From assembly GCA_947178105.1 (NCBI GenBank), contig CAMWXD010000009.1, positions 29,359 through 93,358 of the forward strand: a DNA stretch of 64,000 nucleotides, given 5' to 3'. Made by a program: the position numbers and the translations under genes. Origin of the DNA: an uncultured Eubacterium sp. Lineage in GTDB: Bacteria; Bacillota; Clostridia; Lachnospirales; Lachnospiraceae. Positions 32,767 through 41,894 of the stretch are shown here, in pieces. The notes under the pieces are model-generated. The model searched no databases. It was given only the letters and a program-made list of their open reading frames with translations, and was not told the origin of the DNA. Numbering within the stretch: the first letter of the stretch is position 1; each line of letters opens with the position of its first letter.

Positions 32767-33914
32767 TTTTGTTTCATCTCCTCCATATCACTATAAATTT
32801 GCAGCCATGGCAAACAATTTTTTTTGTTATCGATATGATCCAGAAAACGTTCTGGATATTCATATAAATCGTAACCATCATCTGTCTCAATATAAAAGAA
32901 ATTTTGGTCAGTTGATGTATCTACATGCCCATAGTCGGCAGGTGTCGGTTCACTGTAAGGCTGCAAAACAAAGGTATAGGACAATAAAAAGGTGCACAGG
33001 GCAAAAGCAGCGATACCCGGCAGCAATTTTGATTTTGACTGGTAACGATTTTCCAATATCATCCGAAAACGCTGCTGCAAATCTATGCTGTCTGGATGCT
33101 CTAAAAGGCCACAGGTGAAAGCGGACGGCGATTCTTTCTGGTTTGCGTTCATAAAGACTTTGAGAATCGCATGTAGGTATTTTTGCTGCTGCTTCTGATT
33201 CAGCTTTGTACAAACAGTTTGATCGGAATGCATTTCCAGGGCATATGCCGTTTCTGAGAATAGATCCCGCAAAATTGGATTCCACCAAAAACAGATACAA
33301 ATAAGCTCCATGACAAGCTTGACCAGATGGTGTTTTAATTGAAGGTGAGCAGCTTCATGGATAAAAATGCCAAGCAGTTCTTCATCGTCAAAGCAGATAT
33401 CCGGCAGGAGGATGACGGGGTGAATCAATCCAGCAGATGCTGGGGAGGTAATCGAGCTATGTTTGATGATTTTCACATGATTCAGTGGCTTTTGCAGTCC
33501 TGCATTTGCAAGCAGATAGTATAAGCGTTCGTCATCAGATGCAGGAAGCAGGTATAGCACATGCTTTAGGCGCCGGTATTCAAGGATCTGCCGAATGAAA
33601 AGAACAGCGGCTCCTGTGAACCATACAGTCGTAAGCAGGAGCGCTGGAGTCATATGTACAGGCTCACAGGTGAAAAGCGGCTTTCGAAGAAAAAGCTGGA
33701 AAGCGGGCATGATCTTTGTAGATTCTAAAGGCCTTGAATATGGCAATTCCAATGGAAATAAGAGCCTTAGCGCACACAACAGCAGGAGAAAAAGTAATGC
33801 ATGAATTGAAAAATGCTGCATATATGGCATTCGCTTTCTTAATACGGATATGATCTTTGTAAAAACAGTTACCCACAGCACAGAAGTGAACAAAGAAAAA
33901 ACGGAAATATGCAT
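32748..33914 (-). CDS. M56-family (BlaR1-like) membrane metallopeptidase
   Basis: A 388-residue membrane protein with about four segments and the zinc-protease motif FIHEAAHLQLKHH (HEAAH at residues 186-190). In BlaR1/MecR1 this peptidase is activated by an outer penicillin-binding domain and triggers loss of the BlaI repressor. Here that sensor domain is missing: after the last membrane segment only ~65 residues follow (ADYGHVDTSTDQNFFYIETD), so the signal differs from beta-lactam. It follows the BlaI gene by three bases. Confidence 0.88.
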   Translation of the reverse strand: MHISVFSLFTSVLWVTVFTKIISVLRKRMPYMQHFSIHALLFLLLLCALRLLFPLELPYSRPLESTKIMPAFQLFLRKPLFTCEPVHMTPALLLTTVWFTGAAVLFIRQILEYRRLKHVLYLLPASDDERLYYLLANAGLQKPLNHVKIIKHSSITSPASAGLIHPVILLPDICFDDEELLGIFIHEAAHLQLKHHLVKLVMELICICFWWNPILRDLFSETAYALEMHSDQTVCTKLNQKQQQKYLHAILKVFMNANQKESPSAFTCGLLEHPDSIDLQQRFRMILENRYQSKSKLLPGIAAFALCTFLLSYTFVLQPYSEPTPADYGHVDTSTDQNFFYIETDDGYDLYEYPERFLDHIDNKKNCLPWLQIYSDMEEMKQKWKRKS

Positions 33915-33917
33915 GGC

Positions 33918-34328
33918 TTATTCCTCCCTATTTTCATATTCTTTTAAAAGCATCTGGAGGGATGCTATGATCTCACTGTTTTTTGCGGAAGTGCTTCCTA
34001 AAAGGGATGAGATCATGGAATAGCATCCTGGCTGGTTATTCTGGTAGAACCGATGAAACTGCATGATGGCATATTCATTTGCGGATAAAGTGGGGCGGAA
34101 AAGCCTGCCGAATGATTTGCCAAGCCTTGTGATAGAAGCTACTTTAATGGCATTTTTCTTTTCCAGGCCGCGCAGGATGTTCTGGATAGAAGATGCGGGC
34201 CAATTCCTGTCAGGAATCCTTTCAGCGATCTCAGAGGCACTTAACGCATCTTCGGTTTGCCATAGTACGTTCATTGCCTGTTCTTCTTTTGGAAGTAAGT
34301 AAAAATAACGATTATCTTTTTCTGGCAT
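33918..34328 (-). CDS. BlaI/MecI-family transcriptional repressor
   Basis: A 136-residue winged-helix repressor: LPKEEQAMNVLWQTEDALSASEIAERI and SSIQNILRGLEKKNAIKVASITRLGKSFGRLFRP match the BlaI/MecI DNA-binding domain, followed by the short dimerisation helices that carry the cleavage site in the family. It heads the operon with the M56 peptidase. Its likely operator overlaps its own promoter at 34368-34384. Confidence 0.85.
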   Translation of the reverse strand: MPEKDNRYFYLLPKEEQAMNVLWQTEDALSASEIAERIPDRNWPASSIQNILRGLEKKNAIKVASITRLGKSFGRLFRPTLSANEYAIMQFHRFYQNNQPGCYSMISSLLGSTSAKNSEIIASLQMLLKEYENREE

Positions 34329-34360
34329 TATTTGGATTGTCCTTTCAGATGTTTGGCATT

Positions 34361-34389
34361 ATTATATATGCTTTTGAAAAGCATGTCAA
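34361..34389 (-). promoter_or_regulatory. BlaI-M56 operon promoter with operator in the spacer
   Basis: Minus-strand -35 TTGACA (34389-34384), exactly 17-base spacer, -10 TATAAT (34366-34361). The spacer holds the palindrome atgcttttgaaaagcat (34368-34384, 8-1-8). This differs from the TACA/TGTA boxes of BlaI and MecI but has the right size and place for autorepression. Confidence 0.85.
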
Positions 34390-34399
34390 ATGAAAGAAA

Positions 34400-34430
34400 C
34401 AGAATTCCAGATCAGCCATCTGGAATTCTG
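34400..34430 (-). terminator. Terminator of the DUF4349 lipoprotein gene
   Basis: cagaattccaga (34400-34411) pairs with tctggaattctg (34419-34430) over a 7-base loop; on the minus strand tttctttc follows. It insulates the lipoprotein gene from the BlaI promoter. Confidence 0.75.
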
Positions 34431-34475
34431 TAAAGCAATGAAATAGCTTCATGTCATGGTTTTTTGCAGAAATTT

Positions 34476-35501
34476 TCAATCTGTTGTGTCGTCTGCATCC
34501 GGTTTTTCTGTATCTGGCGCTGGCATATCATCCGGCAGAAAGCCATTTCTTCTTTTGCGGTTTCTTATAGGTGTTTTTTTGATCAATAAGGCTGCAATCA
34601 GGATGGCCACTGCAAGCGGCAGCAAGATTGGCAGGGAGCTGATCAGCCAGATGGCAGCAGCCCGGAGCCATTGCCCGACGGCATACAAGTTATCGGAAAA
34701 TTTATTGCTGATTTCTTCAAAGAACGAGGTCTTTGAAGAAGCAATCGTTGTTGTGCGGTCTACTTCCGTAATATTCAGATACAGCGTACTGTATTCTACC
34801 AGGTTGTCGTACATCCGAAGCTGTGATTCGTAAGATTCGATCTCATAGCGGATCTGGGTCAACTGGCTTTGCAGGGCGATGACGTCTTCGAGTTTGTCAG
34901 CTTTTTCCATTAGCTCCAGCAAGGTTTTCTGCTCGATCCGCAGCGCTTTTAAGTGGCTTTCCATATCGACATACTGCAAGGTGACGTTTTCGCTGCTGCG
35001 GCTTTGGTAGGTGACATTGGAATCACTGTCCAGAAGGGACAGCATCTGCTGCATCTGGTCTGCCGGAATGCGCAGTGTCAGAGCTGCGTAGCGGTTGATG
35101 CCGTCGGATGCGCTTCCGTCTGTCTCAGAGTTTTCCACATATCCGCCAATCTGTTCTGTTTTTTTGCTGATTTTTTCATAAAAAGAATCGAATTCTTTTG
35201 TTTCTACCGAATAGTGGTAAGTAAAGATCAGCTTTTGGTTCTGGCTTTTTACAGTACTGGCTGTAGATCCGTTTAAGGCAGCTTCGCCGCTGCCTTCCCG
35301 CAGATCCATGCTGTCATCGGCTGCCATGTCTGATTCCGCCTCTTCCATCATCATATCATAAGATTCCTGGGCTGCATCTGGACTGCCGGAATCTGCATTG
35401 TTGGAATTGGAACCGCCGTTGACGGAGCCGCCGCACCCGGTTGTCAGAATGCCGGCACATAAAATGCCTGTACATAAAAGTGCTGTTAGTTTTCTTTTCA
35501 T
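34476..35501 (-). CDS. DUF4349 lipoprotein
   Basis: A 341-residue lipoprotein: MKRKLTALLCTGILCAGILTTGC, lipobox LTTGC. After a Ser/Asn/Asp-rich linker comes a DUF4349-type domain (RYAALTLRIPADQMQQMLSLL, YVDMESHLKALRIEQKTLLELM), a coiled-coil hairpin, then a membrane segment (LPILLPLAVAILIAALLI) and a charged tail. The ATG at 35501 follows AGGAGG; the longer frame upstream is read-through. The family is found in envelope contexts but has no assigned function. Confidence 0.88.
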   Translation of the reverse strand: MKRKLTALLCTGILCAGILTTGCGGSVNGGSNSNNADSGSPDAAQESYDMMMEEAESDMAADDSMDLREGSGEAALNGSTASTVKSQNQKLIFTYHYSVETKEFDSFYEKISKKTEQIGGYVENSETDGSASDGINRYAALTLRIPADQMQQMLSLLDSDSNVTYQSRSSENVTLQYVDMESHLKALRIEQKTLLELMEKADKLEDVIALQSQLTQIRYEIESYESQLRMYDNLVEYSTLYLNITEVDRTTTIASSKTSFFEEISNKFSDNLYAVGQWLRAAAIWLISSLPILLPLAVAILIAALLIKKTPIRNRKRRNGFLPDDMPAPDTEKPDADDTTD

Positions 35502-35592
35502 ATTTATATCCTCCTGTCCGAATGCTGTAGGAATATCTGTTCGGTTTGTGCATTCTAATAATATAAACGTAAAAGGACAGGAGGAGGTTGCG

Positions 35593-36699
35593 CTACATAG
35601 AAATTTTTCCGAGGACAATGCCGGCGATCTCCGCAGCCGTCATAGATACCGGATGTTCGTTTACATATGCTGCAAGCTTGTCAGCAGTATCTTTATGCTT
35701 TAATAAGGTGTGCGCCCCATCAGGGACAGGCAGCTTTTCGATAAAGCGGTTTAGCTGTTTCATTTGCGCCAGCAGCTCATCAAAAGCCATGCCGCGTTCC
35801 AGCATCGTCGGCTCTTTGCGCTGTTTTTCATACTCACAGGTGGAGATAATCTGCATACACAGCTTTAGCTCGCCCAGGATGTCCGATGCTTCCATCAATA
35901 CGTCCGGCCGCTTGTCAAGCTGCTGTAAAAAATACTGCTTTGCGCCAGCGATATCCTGCCTGGCAAAATAAACGGACAGCGCCTGTTTGATTTCTGCGGT
36001 CTCACGTTTTTCGCAGGTCATCCCGACACAGCTTTCGTATACGTGCAGCCCATTGTGTACAATCCATACGGTCAGCAGAAATTCAGACAAAAAGCCGTAG
36101 ACCCGTTTGCGGTAATTGTCATATCCAGTCGGGTCGATCCGGTTTTGTACTTCAAATAAAATATCAAACAGCCAGGAGCAGTACGTATCGTACAACTCCT
36201 TGCGGCAGATCATCATATTGGCAAAGTACGTTTCTTTTTTGTGTACCATCTCGTGAAACAGCGGTGCGTATGCCGGATATTTTTCTGCTACGACGCGTTC
36301 TGTCTCCACGAGGTCTTTTTCATCATGCGTTGAAGCAAAGCCGTCGTAATAGGGCATACGCAGCTCCAGTTTTTTTGTAACAATCATATCATAGTCCGAC
36401 AGCAGCCGCCGGATATCCGCATCGCGGTACAAAAGGCCGCCTTCTGTAATAAAATATCTGCGGTAATGGCAGATGCCGATGATATCTGCGTCCCGGTAAT
36501 TTTTCCACAGCCAGTAGACGCCGGTCAGCTCACTGTAATAGGCGTTCAGGCTGGAAATATGGTCTCCGGTATCATCGCCGGCATAGCCAAGCGGCTCGTG
36601 ACATGCCCTGCCGACCTGCAAGGGTACATACATCGGGTCAGGCGGAGGGGTAAAGGCTTTATGCGTCATTGCGAAAATCTTTATGTTCTGGTTTTCCAT
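35593..36699 (-). CDS. DUF4422 glycosyltransferase
   Basis: A 368-residue protein of the DUF4422 family, found in capsule and exopolysaccharide clusters as a glycosyltransferase. Typical features: NIKIFAMTHKAFTPP, GDHISSLNAYYSELTGVYWLWKN, ICHYRRYF, FANMMICRKELYDTYCSWLF and SEFLLTVWI. The family domain ends near residue 240; a helical extension of ~125 residues follows. The gene stands alone, without other polysaccharide genes. It lies 16 bases downstream of map and is probably co-transcribed. Confidence 0.85.
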   Translation of the reverse strand: MENQNIKIFAMTHKAFTPPPDPMYVPLQVGRACHEPLGYAGDDTGDHISSLNAYYSELTGVYWLWKNYRDADIIGICHYRRYFITEGGLLYRDADIRRLLSDYDMIVTKKLELRMPYYDGFASTHDEKDLVETERVVAEKYPAYAPLFHEMVHKKETYFANMMICRKELYDTYCSWLFDILFEVQNRIDPTGYDNYRKRVYGFLSEFLLTVWIVHNGLHVYESCVGMTCEKRETAEIKQALSVYFARQDIAGAKQYFLQQLDKRPDVLMEASDILGELKLCMQIISTCEYEKQRKEPTMLERGMAFDELLAQMKQLNRFIEKLPVPDGAHTLLKHKDTADKLAAYVNEHPVSMTAAEIAGIVLGKISM

Positions 36700-36715
36700 A
36701 GCAGCTCCCTGTTGA

Positions 36716-37591
36716 TTAATAAGACAGTACCTCAGCGCCGTCCTGGGTTACTAATACCATAATCTCCCATTGCGCGGAAGGCTTTCCGTCTTCGGTATAT
36801 ACCGTCCAGTCATTGACTTCATCTACAAAAATGTCTGCCTTGCCCATATTGATCATTGGTTCGATCGTAAAGATCATGCCTGGCACCATCAGCATCTCTT
36901 CCCCGCGCTTGCTGTTGTAGCTGACCCAGGGATCTTCATGAAATTCCAGGCCGACTCCGTGCCCGCCGATTTCCCGCACGACTGTATATCCGTTTGCAAA
37001 TGCGTGGTCGTGAACTGCCTGTCCCATATCGCCTAAAAAGCCCCATGGCTTGACTGCTTCCAGGCCGCGGGAAACACATTCTTTTGCGACCTCTACAAGC
37101 TTCTTTTTTTCCGGGCTGACCTCGCCGATGCAGAACATACGCGACGAATCTGAAAAGTAGCCGTTTAAAATCGTAGATGCGTCTACGTTTACAATATCGC
37201 CTTCCTGCAAGATTACATCCTTAGAAGGGATGCCATGGCATACCTGGTCGTTGACTGAAGTGCATACGCTCTTTGGATAACCGTCATAATGCAATGGCGC
37301 TGGTATTCCGCCCATTTTTGTTGTGCGGTCATATACCATCTGGTCGATCTCTTCTGTGCTCATGCCTGCATGGATATGCTCTGCAATATAATCCAGTACG
37401 GCTATATTGATCTTTGCGCTTTGGCGGATACCTGCGATCTGGTGTGCGTTTTTAATCATTTCTCTTGACGGTACAGGATGGCCCTGGTCTGCGATCCGTG
37501 CGATTTTGTCGTCAAATGTCTGGTGGCACTGTTTGTATTTTCTTCCGCTGCCGCACCAGCACTTGTCGTTTCTGCCTAACTTTATATGCAT
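36716..37591 (-). CDS. map: Methionine aminopeptidase type I with N-terminal SEC-C motif
   Basis: A 291-residue enzyme that removes the initiator methionine from new proteins. The N-terminal SEC-C zinc motif is NDKCWCGSGRKYKQCH. The catalytic domain shows VDASTILNGYFSDSSRMF (metal Asp residues), EIGGHGVGLEFHEDP (metal His) and IFTIEPMI (metal Glu). Map proteins with this N-terminal extension are common in Clostridia and may dock on the ribosome. A second map in the genome is likely; its usual neighbours (secY, adk, infA) are absent. Confidence 0.93.
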   Translation of the reverse strand: MHIKLGRNDKCWCGSGRKYKQCHQTFDDKIARIADQGHPVPSREMIKNAHQIAGIRQSAKINIAVLDYIAEHIHAGMSTEEIDQMVYDRTTKMGGIPAPLHYDGYPKSVCTSVNDQVCHGIPSKDVILQEGDIVNVDASTILNGYFSDSSRMFCIGEVSPEKKKLVEVAKECVSRGLEAVKPWGFLGDMGQAVHDHAFANGYTVVREIGGHGVGLEFHEDPWVSYNSKRGEEMLMVPGMIFTIEPMINMGKADIFVDEVNDWTVYTEDGKPSAQWEIMVLVTQDGAEVLSY

Positions 37592-37746
37592 GTTTTCATC
37601 CTCATCTCACTTAAGTATTGTTGTTAGTCGTCGTACCATGTATCATTATAAACATGTTTTGATTTTTCGCAAGTAATGTTGGCATTTTTTTTGGAAAATG
37701 TGATAAGGGGAACCGTTCAATGGGTTTCCTGAACTGCTGCAAAGGA

Positions 37747-37790
37747 GGCTGCCGGAAGATGATTTCATTTTCCGACAGCCCCCTTCGTGT
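37747..37790 (-). terminator. Hairpin after the NlpC/P60 hydrolase gene
   Basis: ggctgccggaa (37747-37757) pairs with ttccgacagcc (37770-37780) with one G-T pair. It lies just beyond the stop of the minus-strand hydrolase gene. Confidence 0.55.
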
Positions 37791-37814
37791 TGGATGAATA
37801 TGTATCGTAAAAGC

Positions 37815-39200
37815 TTAATTAATAATTCTTCTTACAGCAATAATCGTCCGATATGTCGCATTCTGCGTCGTAATGCCGGTACGCGAACTTTGTGCCCCGA
37901 CGATCCTGCCGCCGCCCATATATAACGCTACGTGGCCGCTGTAGCAGATAATATCGCCCGGCTGTGCTTCAGAGTAGCTGACGCCTCTGCCACAGCCTGC
38001 CTGTGCTGCCGAGCTGTGCGGAAGGGAGTATCCAAAGTGTGCATAGACGCTCATAACAAACCCGGAGCAGTCTGCGCCGTTGGTCAGGCTGGTGCCGCCC
38101 CATACATAAGGATTGCCGATAAACTGCGTCGCGTAGCTGATGACGTCGCTTCCGGTAGCGCCGGACGGGCTGACGGCTGGTGCGCTGCTCGAACCGGAAC
38201 TGCTTCCAGAAGAAGGCTGTGAGCTGCCGCCAGAGGAAGGTGTACTGCCCCCGGAGGAAGGTGTGCTGCTTCCAGAGGAAGGCGTGCTGCCTCCAGACGA
38301 CTGCTGCTGTTGAGCAGCCTGCTGCGCTGCCTCTGCGGCGCGCTGTGCAGCTTCTCTCTGTGCCGCCTCTGCTGCGTCCCTCGCCGCGCGTTCCGCCGCC
38401 TCTGCTGCTTCTCTCGCTGCACGTTCTGCTGCTTCTGCGGCAATCCGTTCTTTTTCTTCTTCATCGCGGATAATCTGATTCTGCTGTTCGATCGTTTCTC
38501 TGTATGCTGCGGCTAAAACCCGTGCCTGTGACAACTGGGAATCAAAATCATCCATCGTCGCTTCTTTTTTGGAAACCATGCTTTTGAGCTCTGCTTCCTG
38601 AACCTTGTAGTTATCCTGCATTTCTTCCATTTCGGACTGTTCGGAAAGAAGCTGTGTTTTTAAATCGATGACCTGCTGTTTGGTCTCCTTGTATACGTCG
38701 AGCTGGTCTCTGTCATATTCATGTACGGCGTTGTAATAATTTACACGGTTTAAGAAATCAGACATGCTGGTTGCGCCAAGGAGTGCCTCCAGCAAAGATC
38801 CGTCACCGCGTTCATACATATATTGGATACGCTTTTTCATACGTTCGTACTGGTCGCGTTCTTCTTTTTTTGCTGCGGTGAGATCCTTATTTGCCTGTTT
38901 GATCTCTTCTTCTTTTTCATCCAGTTCGTCAGATAGGATATCCATATTGACGAGCAGGTCTACCAGCTCAGCATCCAGCGCGTTAATTTCTTTTTGAAGC
39001 TGCTGCTGTTTGTTGGCAATGCTGTTAATGTTATTGTTGACAGCATTCAGATTGCTTTCTGCTGCTTTTTTTGCATCCTGCGCCTGTGATTTGCGGCTGG
39101 CAAAGGCTGGCTGTAAGGAAGTGATGCTCACAGCGGTGACTAAAAGCAAAGAAGCAATTTTTTTCGATGTATTTCTTAAATAAATATTTTGTTTTTTCAA
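37815..39200 (-). CDS. Secreted NlpC/P60 endopeptidase with coiled-coil domain (PcsB/CwlO-like)
   Basis: A 461-residue peptidoglycan hydrolase. A signal peptide (KKIASLLLVTAVSITSLQPAFA) is followed by a coiled-coil domain (~residues 40-250), an Ala/Glu/Arg-rich helix, a Ser/Gly/Pro repeat linker (units of SSGGSTP) and the C-terminal NlpC/P60 domain with Cys378 in GADCSGFVMSVY and His423 in SGHVALYMG. The architecture resembles PcsB and CwlO, which are controlled by FtsEX. The start is set at TTG 39200, seven bases after AAGGAG; ATG 39206 would be too close. Confidence 0.9.
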   Translation of the reverse strand: MKKQNIYLRNTSKKIASLLLVTAVSITSLQPAFASRKSQAQDAKKAAESNLNAVNNNINSIANKQQQLQKEINALDAELVDLLVNMDILSDELDEKEEEIKQANKDLTAAKKEERDQYERMKKRIQYMYERGDGSLLEALLGATSMSDFLNRVNYYNAVHEYDRDQLDVYKETKQQVIDLKTQLLSEQSEMEEMQDNYKVQEAELKSMVSKKEATMDDFDSQLSQARVLAAAYRETIEQQNQIIRDEEEKERIAAEAAERAAREAAEAAERAARDAAEAAQREAAQRAAEAAQQAAQQQQSSGGSTPSSGSSTPSSGGSTPSSGGSSQPSSGSSSGSSSAPAVSPSGATGSDVISYATQFIGNPYVWGGTSLTNGADCSGFVMSVYAHFGYSLPHSSAAQAGCGRGVSYSEAQPGDIICYSGHVALYMGGGRIVGAQSSRTGITTQNATYRTIIAVRRIIN

Positions 39201-39323
39201 CTCCATACTCCTTTTGTATTCTTGATCTGTGTGTCCAGGCATTAGTATAACACGGCTGATGCATAATTTCAACTGGACATGCAGATTCTGTTTGCAAAAA
39301 AAGTGTGAATTTTTTTTGAACTT

Positions 39324-40907
39324 TTATGGATAATTGTCCAAAACATTTGTTTGAATACCCATCTGCTTGACGATCAGCAGCTTGTCGCCGCGGCTGACAT
39401 GCTCACTGGAAAGCTGGTTCATCTGCATGACATCAGAGACGGTTGTGTGGTGCTCTTTGGCGATATCCCAGAGGCGGTCGCCTGCCTTTACAATATAACC
39501 GGCAATGCCTGGCTGTTTTTCGTACTGCTCCAGGTCTACCGGCTGCTGGCTGATGCCGGTAATCATGGAATTGTGCTGCCTGCGGAATACAATCGCATCC
39601 AGCCCGATCACGGCTTTAATGTCTGCCTGGCTGTTATCGGCAAGAATTACCGTTAATTGGTCAATGCCGGCGGACAGTTCAAAGGTGTCGTCTGGATGGA
39701 TGCCCTCTGCCTCGATCTGACGGCTGAATGGAATCACGCCTTCTGCGATGCCGATTGGCATATCGTCGCTCGCCGTAATATAGAGCATACGCACTTTTAA
39801 AATCCCTTCGGCCTCAATGCCGTCTGGGACGATGCGGCTGTCCTCAATAAAAATCTCTCCCACGCTGGCACAGAGCTGTAAGATTTCGGCGGGCTGGTTT
39901 TCAATCTGGAGCTGGTCGGCGACTTTGAATTTGGAATCATTTTTTACCAGCAGGCTTTGCAGGCTGACAGGCTCGCGCTCCAAGACCAGTTCATCCAGCA
40001 GGGAATAGGCGTCCTGCAAGATCTGGAGATTTTCTTCGCGCCAGACGCGCAAATAAAAGTCCAGTGTGCCTTCCAGCATCAGCACACGGTTTTCACCGTC
40101 TTCGTCCGTGGCGGGCGTTACTTCCAATTGTACCTGTACAGGCACAAGCTTAAAGATCGTTTCCGGGTCGCATACGCTGCATGAAATACGCTCGTGCAGT
40201 GCGACAGTAGTTTCCATACATTGAATTTGCTTTTCATCTTCTTCGCTTCGGTATAAAATATTGACCAGCAGCTCCCCGGAAAGCTCGATTTCCCCGGAAC
40301 GGATGCGGCTGTCAAGCCCCCGTAGCTGTACGCACTGCCAGAGCAGTTTGCTGATGTTGGGACGGTTGGACGGCAGCAGGATTTCGCTGTGGATCCGGCA
40401 GATGTCCTTTTTCTGTGTTAATAATTGCAGCATCTTCTGCTGCTCGTAAAGGGTCTGTACCGTATTGTTTTCGATGCCGCACGGCAGCTCGATCTGCTGC
40501 TCCATCTGGTCAGCCACATGCAGCTCGATCAGTGCGCGTACATTGAGCTTGCGTGAATTGATCATGCCCAGGGTCAGGTCGTCCATGCTGCTTTGCAGGA
40601 CAAGCTGGTCTGTCTCCTGCACGCCTTCCATATGTATGGTTTCTGTAAACGGGACGTCCCCCTGCAGGCTGCATATATTTCCGGATTCGGTACATTTATA
40701 TAATGCCTGGAACAGCAATGCGCCATTTACGATGACCTGGTCAGGCTCAACCCTTGTCTCATGGATACGTGCGCTGCCTTTGCGGTCAATCAGCTTTATC
40801 ATATCCGGCTCATAATCCGGCAGGTTAAAATCATTTTCTACCGTGATCTGTATGGATGCCCGTCCCCTCTCTTGATTGGTCTGCAACAGTTTCTTTATAA
40901 AATCCAA
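39324..40907 (-). CDS. sipL: SPOCS (DUF3794) and LysM protein, SipL-like
   Basis: A 527-residue protein with two or three SPOCS/DUF3794 domains (residues ~30-460) and a C-terminal LysM domain (GYIVKAGDRLWDIAKEHHTTVSDVMQMNQL). SipL of Clostridioides difficile has this order and binds SpoIVA to encase the forming spore. The N-terminus MDFIKKLLQTNQERGRASIQ lacks a signal peptide, as expected for a mother-cell protein. TTG 40907 is used, eight bases after GGAGG. The gene marks the organism as spore-forming, at least genetically. Confidence 0.85.
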   Translation of the reverse strand: MDFIKKLLQTNQERGRASIQITVENDFNLPDYEPDMIKLIDRKGSARIHETRVEPDQVIVNGALLFQALYKCTESGNICSLQGDVPFTETIHMEGVQETDQLVLQSSMDDLTLGMINSRKLNVRALIELHVADQMEQQIELPCGIENNTVQTLYEQQKMLQLLTQKKDICRIHSEILLPSNRPNISKLLWQCVQLRGLDSRIRSGEIELSGELLVNILYRSEEDEKQIQCMETTVALHERISCSVCDPETIFKLVPVQVQLEVTPATDEDGENRVLMLEGTLDFYLRVWREENLQILQDAYSLLDELVLEREPVSLQSLLVKNDSKFKVADQLQIENQPAEILQLCASVGEIFIEDSRIVPDGIEAEGILKVRMLYITASDDMPIGIAEGVIPFSRQIEAEGIHPDDTFELSAGIDQLTVILADNSQADIKAVIGLDAIVFRRQHNSMITGISQQPVDLEQYEKQPGIAGYIVKAGDRLWDIAKEHHTTVSDVMQMNQLSSEHVSRGDKLLIVKQMGIQTNVLDNYP

Positions 40908-40974
40908 TAAAAAATCCTCCGATACTGAACGTTTTTTATATCCTATTCAGTACAGGGGGATTTTATGAATTTGA

Positions 40975-41217
40975 TTAACATAATTTCATTCGTATATCAC
41001 GGGTAATAATATCTGAATAGCTGAAAGAAAGAAGCTGAGGAGGATTTTTCTCATCCTTGTCGTCGACCAGAACAGTGAATACACTTGGGTAGGCTCCCTG
41101 TATTACGCCGCTTTGAATGTCTACTTTATTCCTGCCTCTATCCAGTTGAATCATTACTTTGCTTCCGCATTGCTGATGCACCGAAGCACGTACTTTATCA
41201 ATATCTGTCCGCTGCAT
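40975..41217 (-). CDS. veg: Veg family protein
   Basis: An 80-residue protein matching the Veg family: IDKVRASVHQQCGSKVMIQL, GRNKVDIQSGVIQGAYPSVF and FSYSDIITRDIRMKL. Veg is a small conserved Firmicute protein linked to biofilm formation and spore germination in Bacillus subtilis. AGGAGGATG precedes the ATG. It lies upstream of the SipL-like gene on the same strand. Confidence 0.93.
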   Translation of the reverse strand: MQRTDIDKVRASVHQQCGSKVMIQLDRGRNKVDIQSGVIQGAYPSVFTVLVDDKDEKNPPQLLSFSYSDIITRDIRMKLC

Positions 41218-41299
41218 ATTTTATCATCCTCCTCTTATTGCATTTCCAAAACACTAGATATAGTATAGCACTTTGCCATGTAAAAGTCAATGTATTTCC

Positions 41300-41746
41300 C
41301 TATTCGAATACTATATTTTGTTTGTACTTTTTCGTTTTGACCACTATATATGGATAACTGGGCTTTTTTTGCGGGTTAGAACCGTTTTCAGGGCCAAGCA
41401 GTTCCGTATCAAAATATAGTGCATTCTCTGTCAGGTACAGGTCATGGACGACGATGCTGTAGCCGCCTGTTTCCTGCTCTCCGTAGCCGTGGACAAGGTA
41501 CAGGTCTTGATCGGTTTCAAACGATATTTTGAATTCAGCCTCTTTTTTCTGCTCAATCGTTTCCGCTAATTTTTCTGGTAAGTCCCGGTCTTCCAAAATC
41601 GTAAAATCGACATCCTTCAGCTTTTTTGGTTCCTGCTTCATTGGGGCGCAGCCGGACAACAGAGCCAGGACAAGCGCGAATGTGATTACGGACAACAGGA
41701 CAAAACAGGCGGAATGTCTGCTTTTGATGCGTGGAGTGATATTCAT
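41300..41746 (-). CDS. Lipoprotein with PrcB-like C-terminal domain
   Basis: A ~148-residue lipoprotein: hydrophobic segment FVLLSVITFALVLALLSGC with lipobox LLSGC. The C-terminus (GGYSIVVHDLYL, then SYPYIVVKTKKYKQNIVFE) resembles the protease-complex inhibitor PrcB C-terminal domain found in many clostridial lipoproteins. The start at 41746 (MNITPRIK) is weakly supported; a GTG at 41761 is possible. It is divergent from plsC, with 133 bases between. Confidence 0.7.
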   Translation of the reverse strand: MNITPRIKSRHSACFVLLSVITFALVLALLSGCAPMKQEPKKLKDVDFTILEDRDLPEKLAETIEQKKEAEFKISFETDQDLYLVHGYGEQETGGYSIVVHDLYLTENALYFDTELLGPENGSNPQKKPSYPYIVVKTKKYKQNIVFE

Positions 41747-41894
41747 GCTTTTGACTGCCACAGTTTTCTTATTTCTATTTTATGTGCAGGACTTATCCAC
41801 TATACGAATTATGAAAAAGATATTGCAAGGATGGGAAATATTTCATATAATGAGAGCGGGTATAGAATGCGAAGCAGCGAATAGGGGGAAGGTC

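Noticed and set aside
38180..38290. Repeats resembling a CRISPR or minisatellite in the NlpC gene
   Set aside because: They are in-frame codon repeats for a Ser/Gly/Pro linker, not spaced repeats.
37932..38516. Frames opposite the Ala/Ser-rich region of the NlpC/P60 gene
   Set aside because: Low-complexity coding on the minus strand produces open shadow frames on the plus strand.
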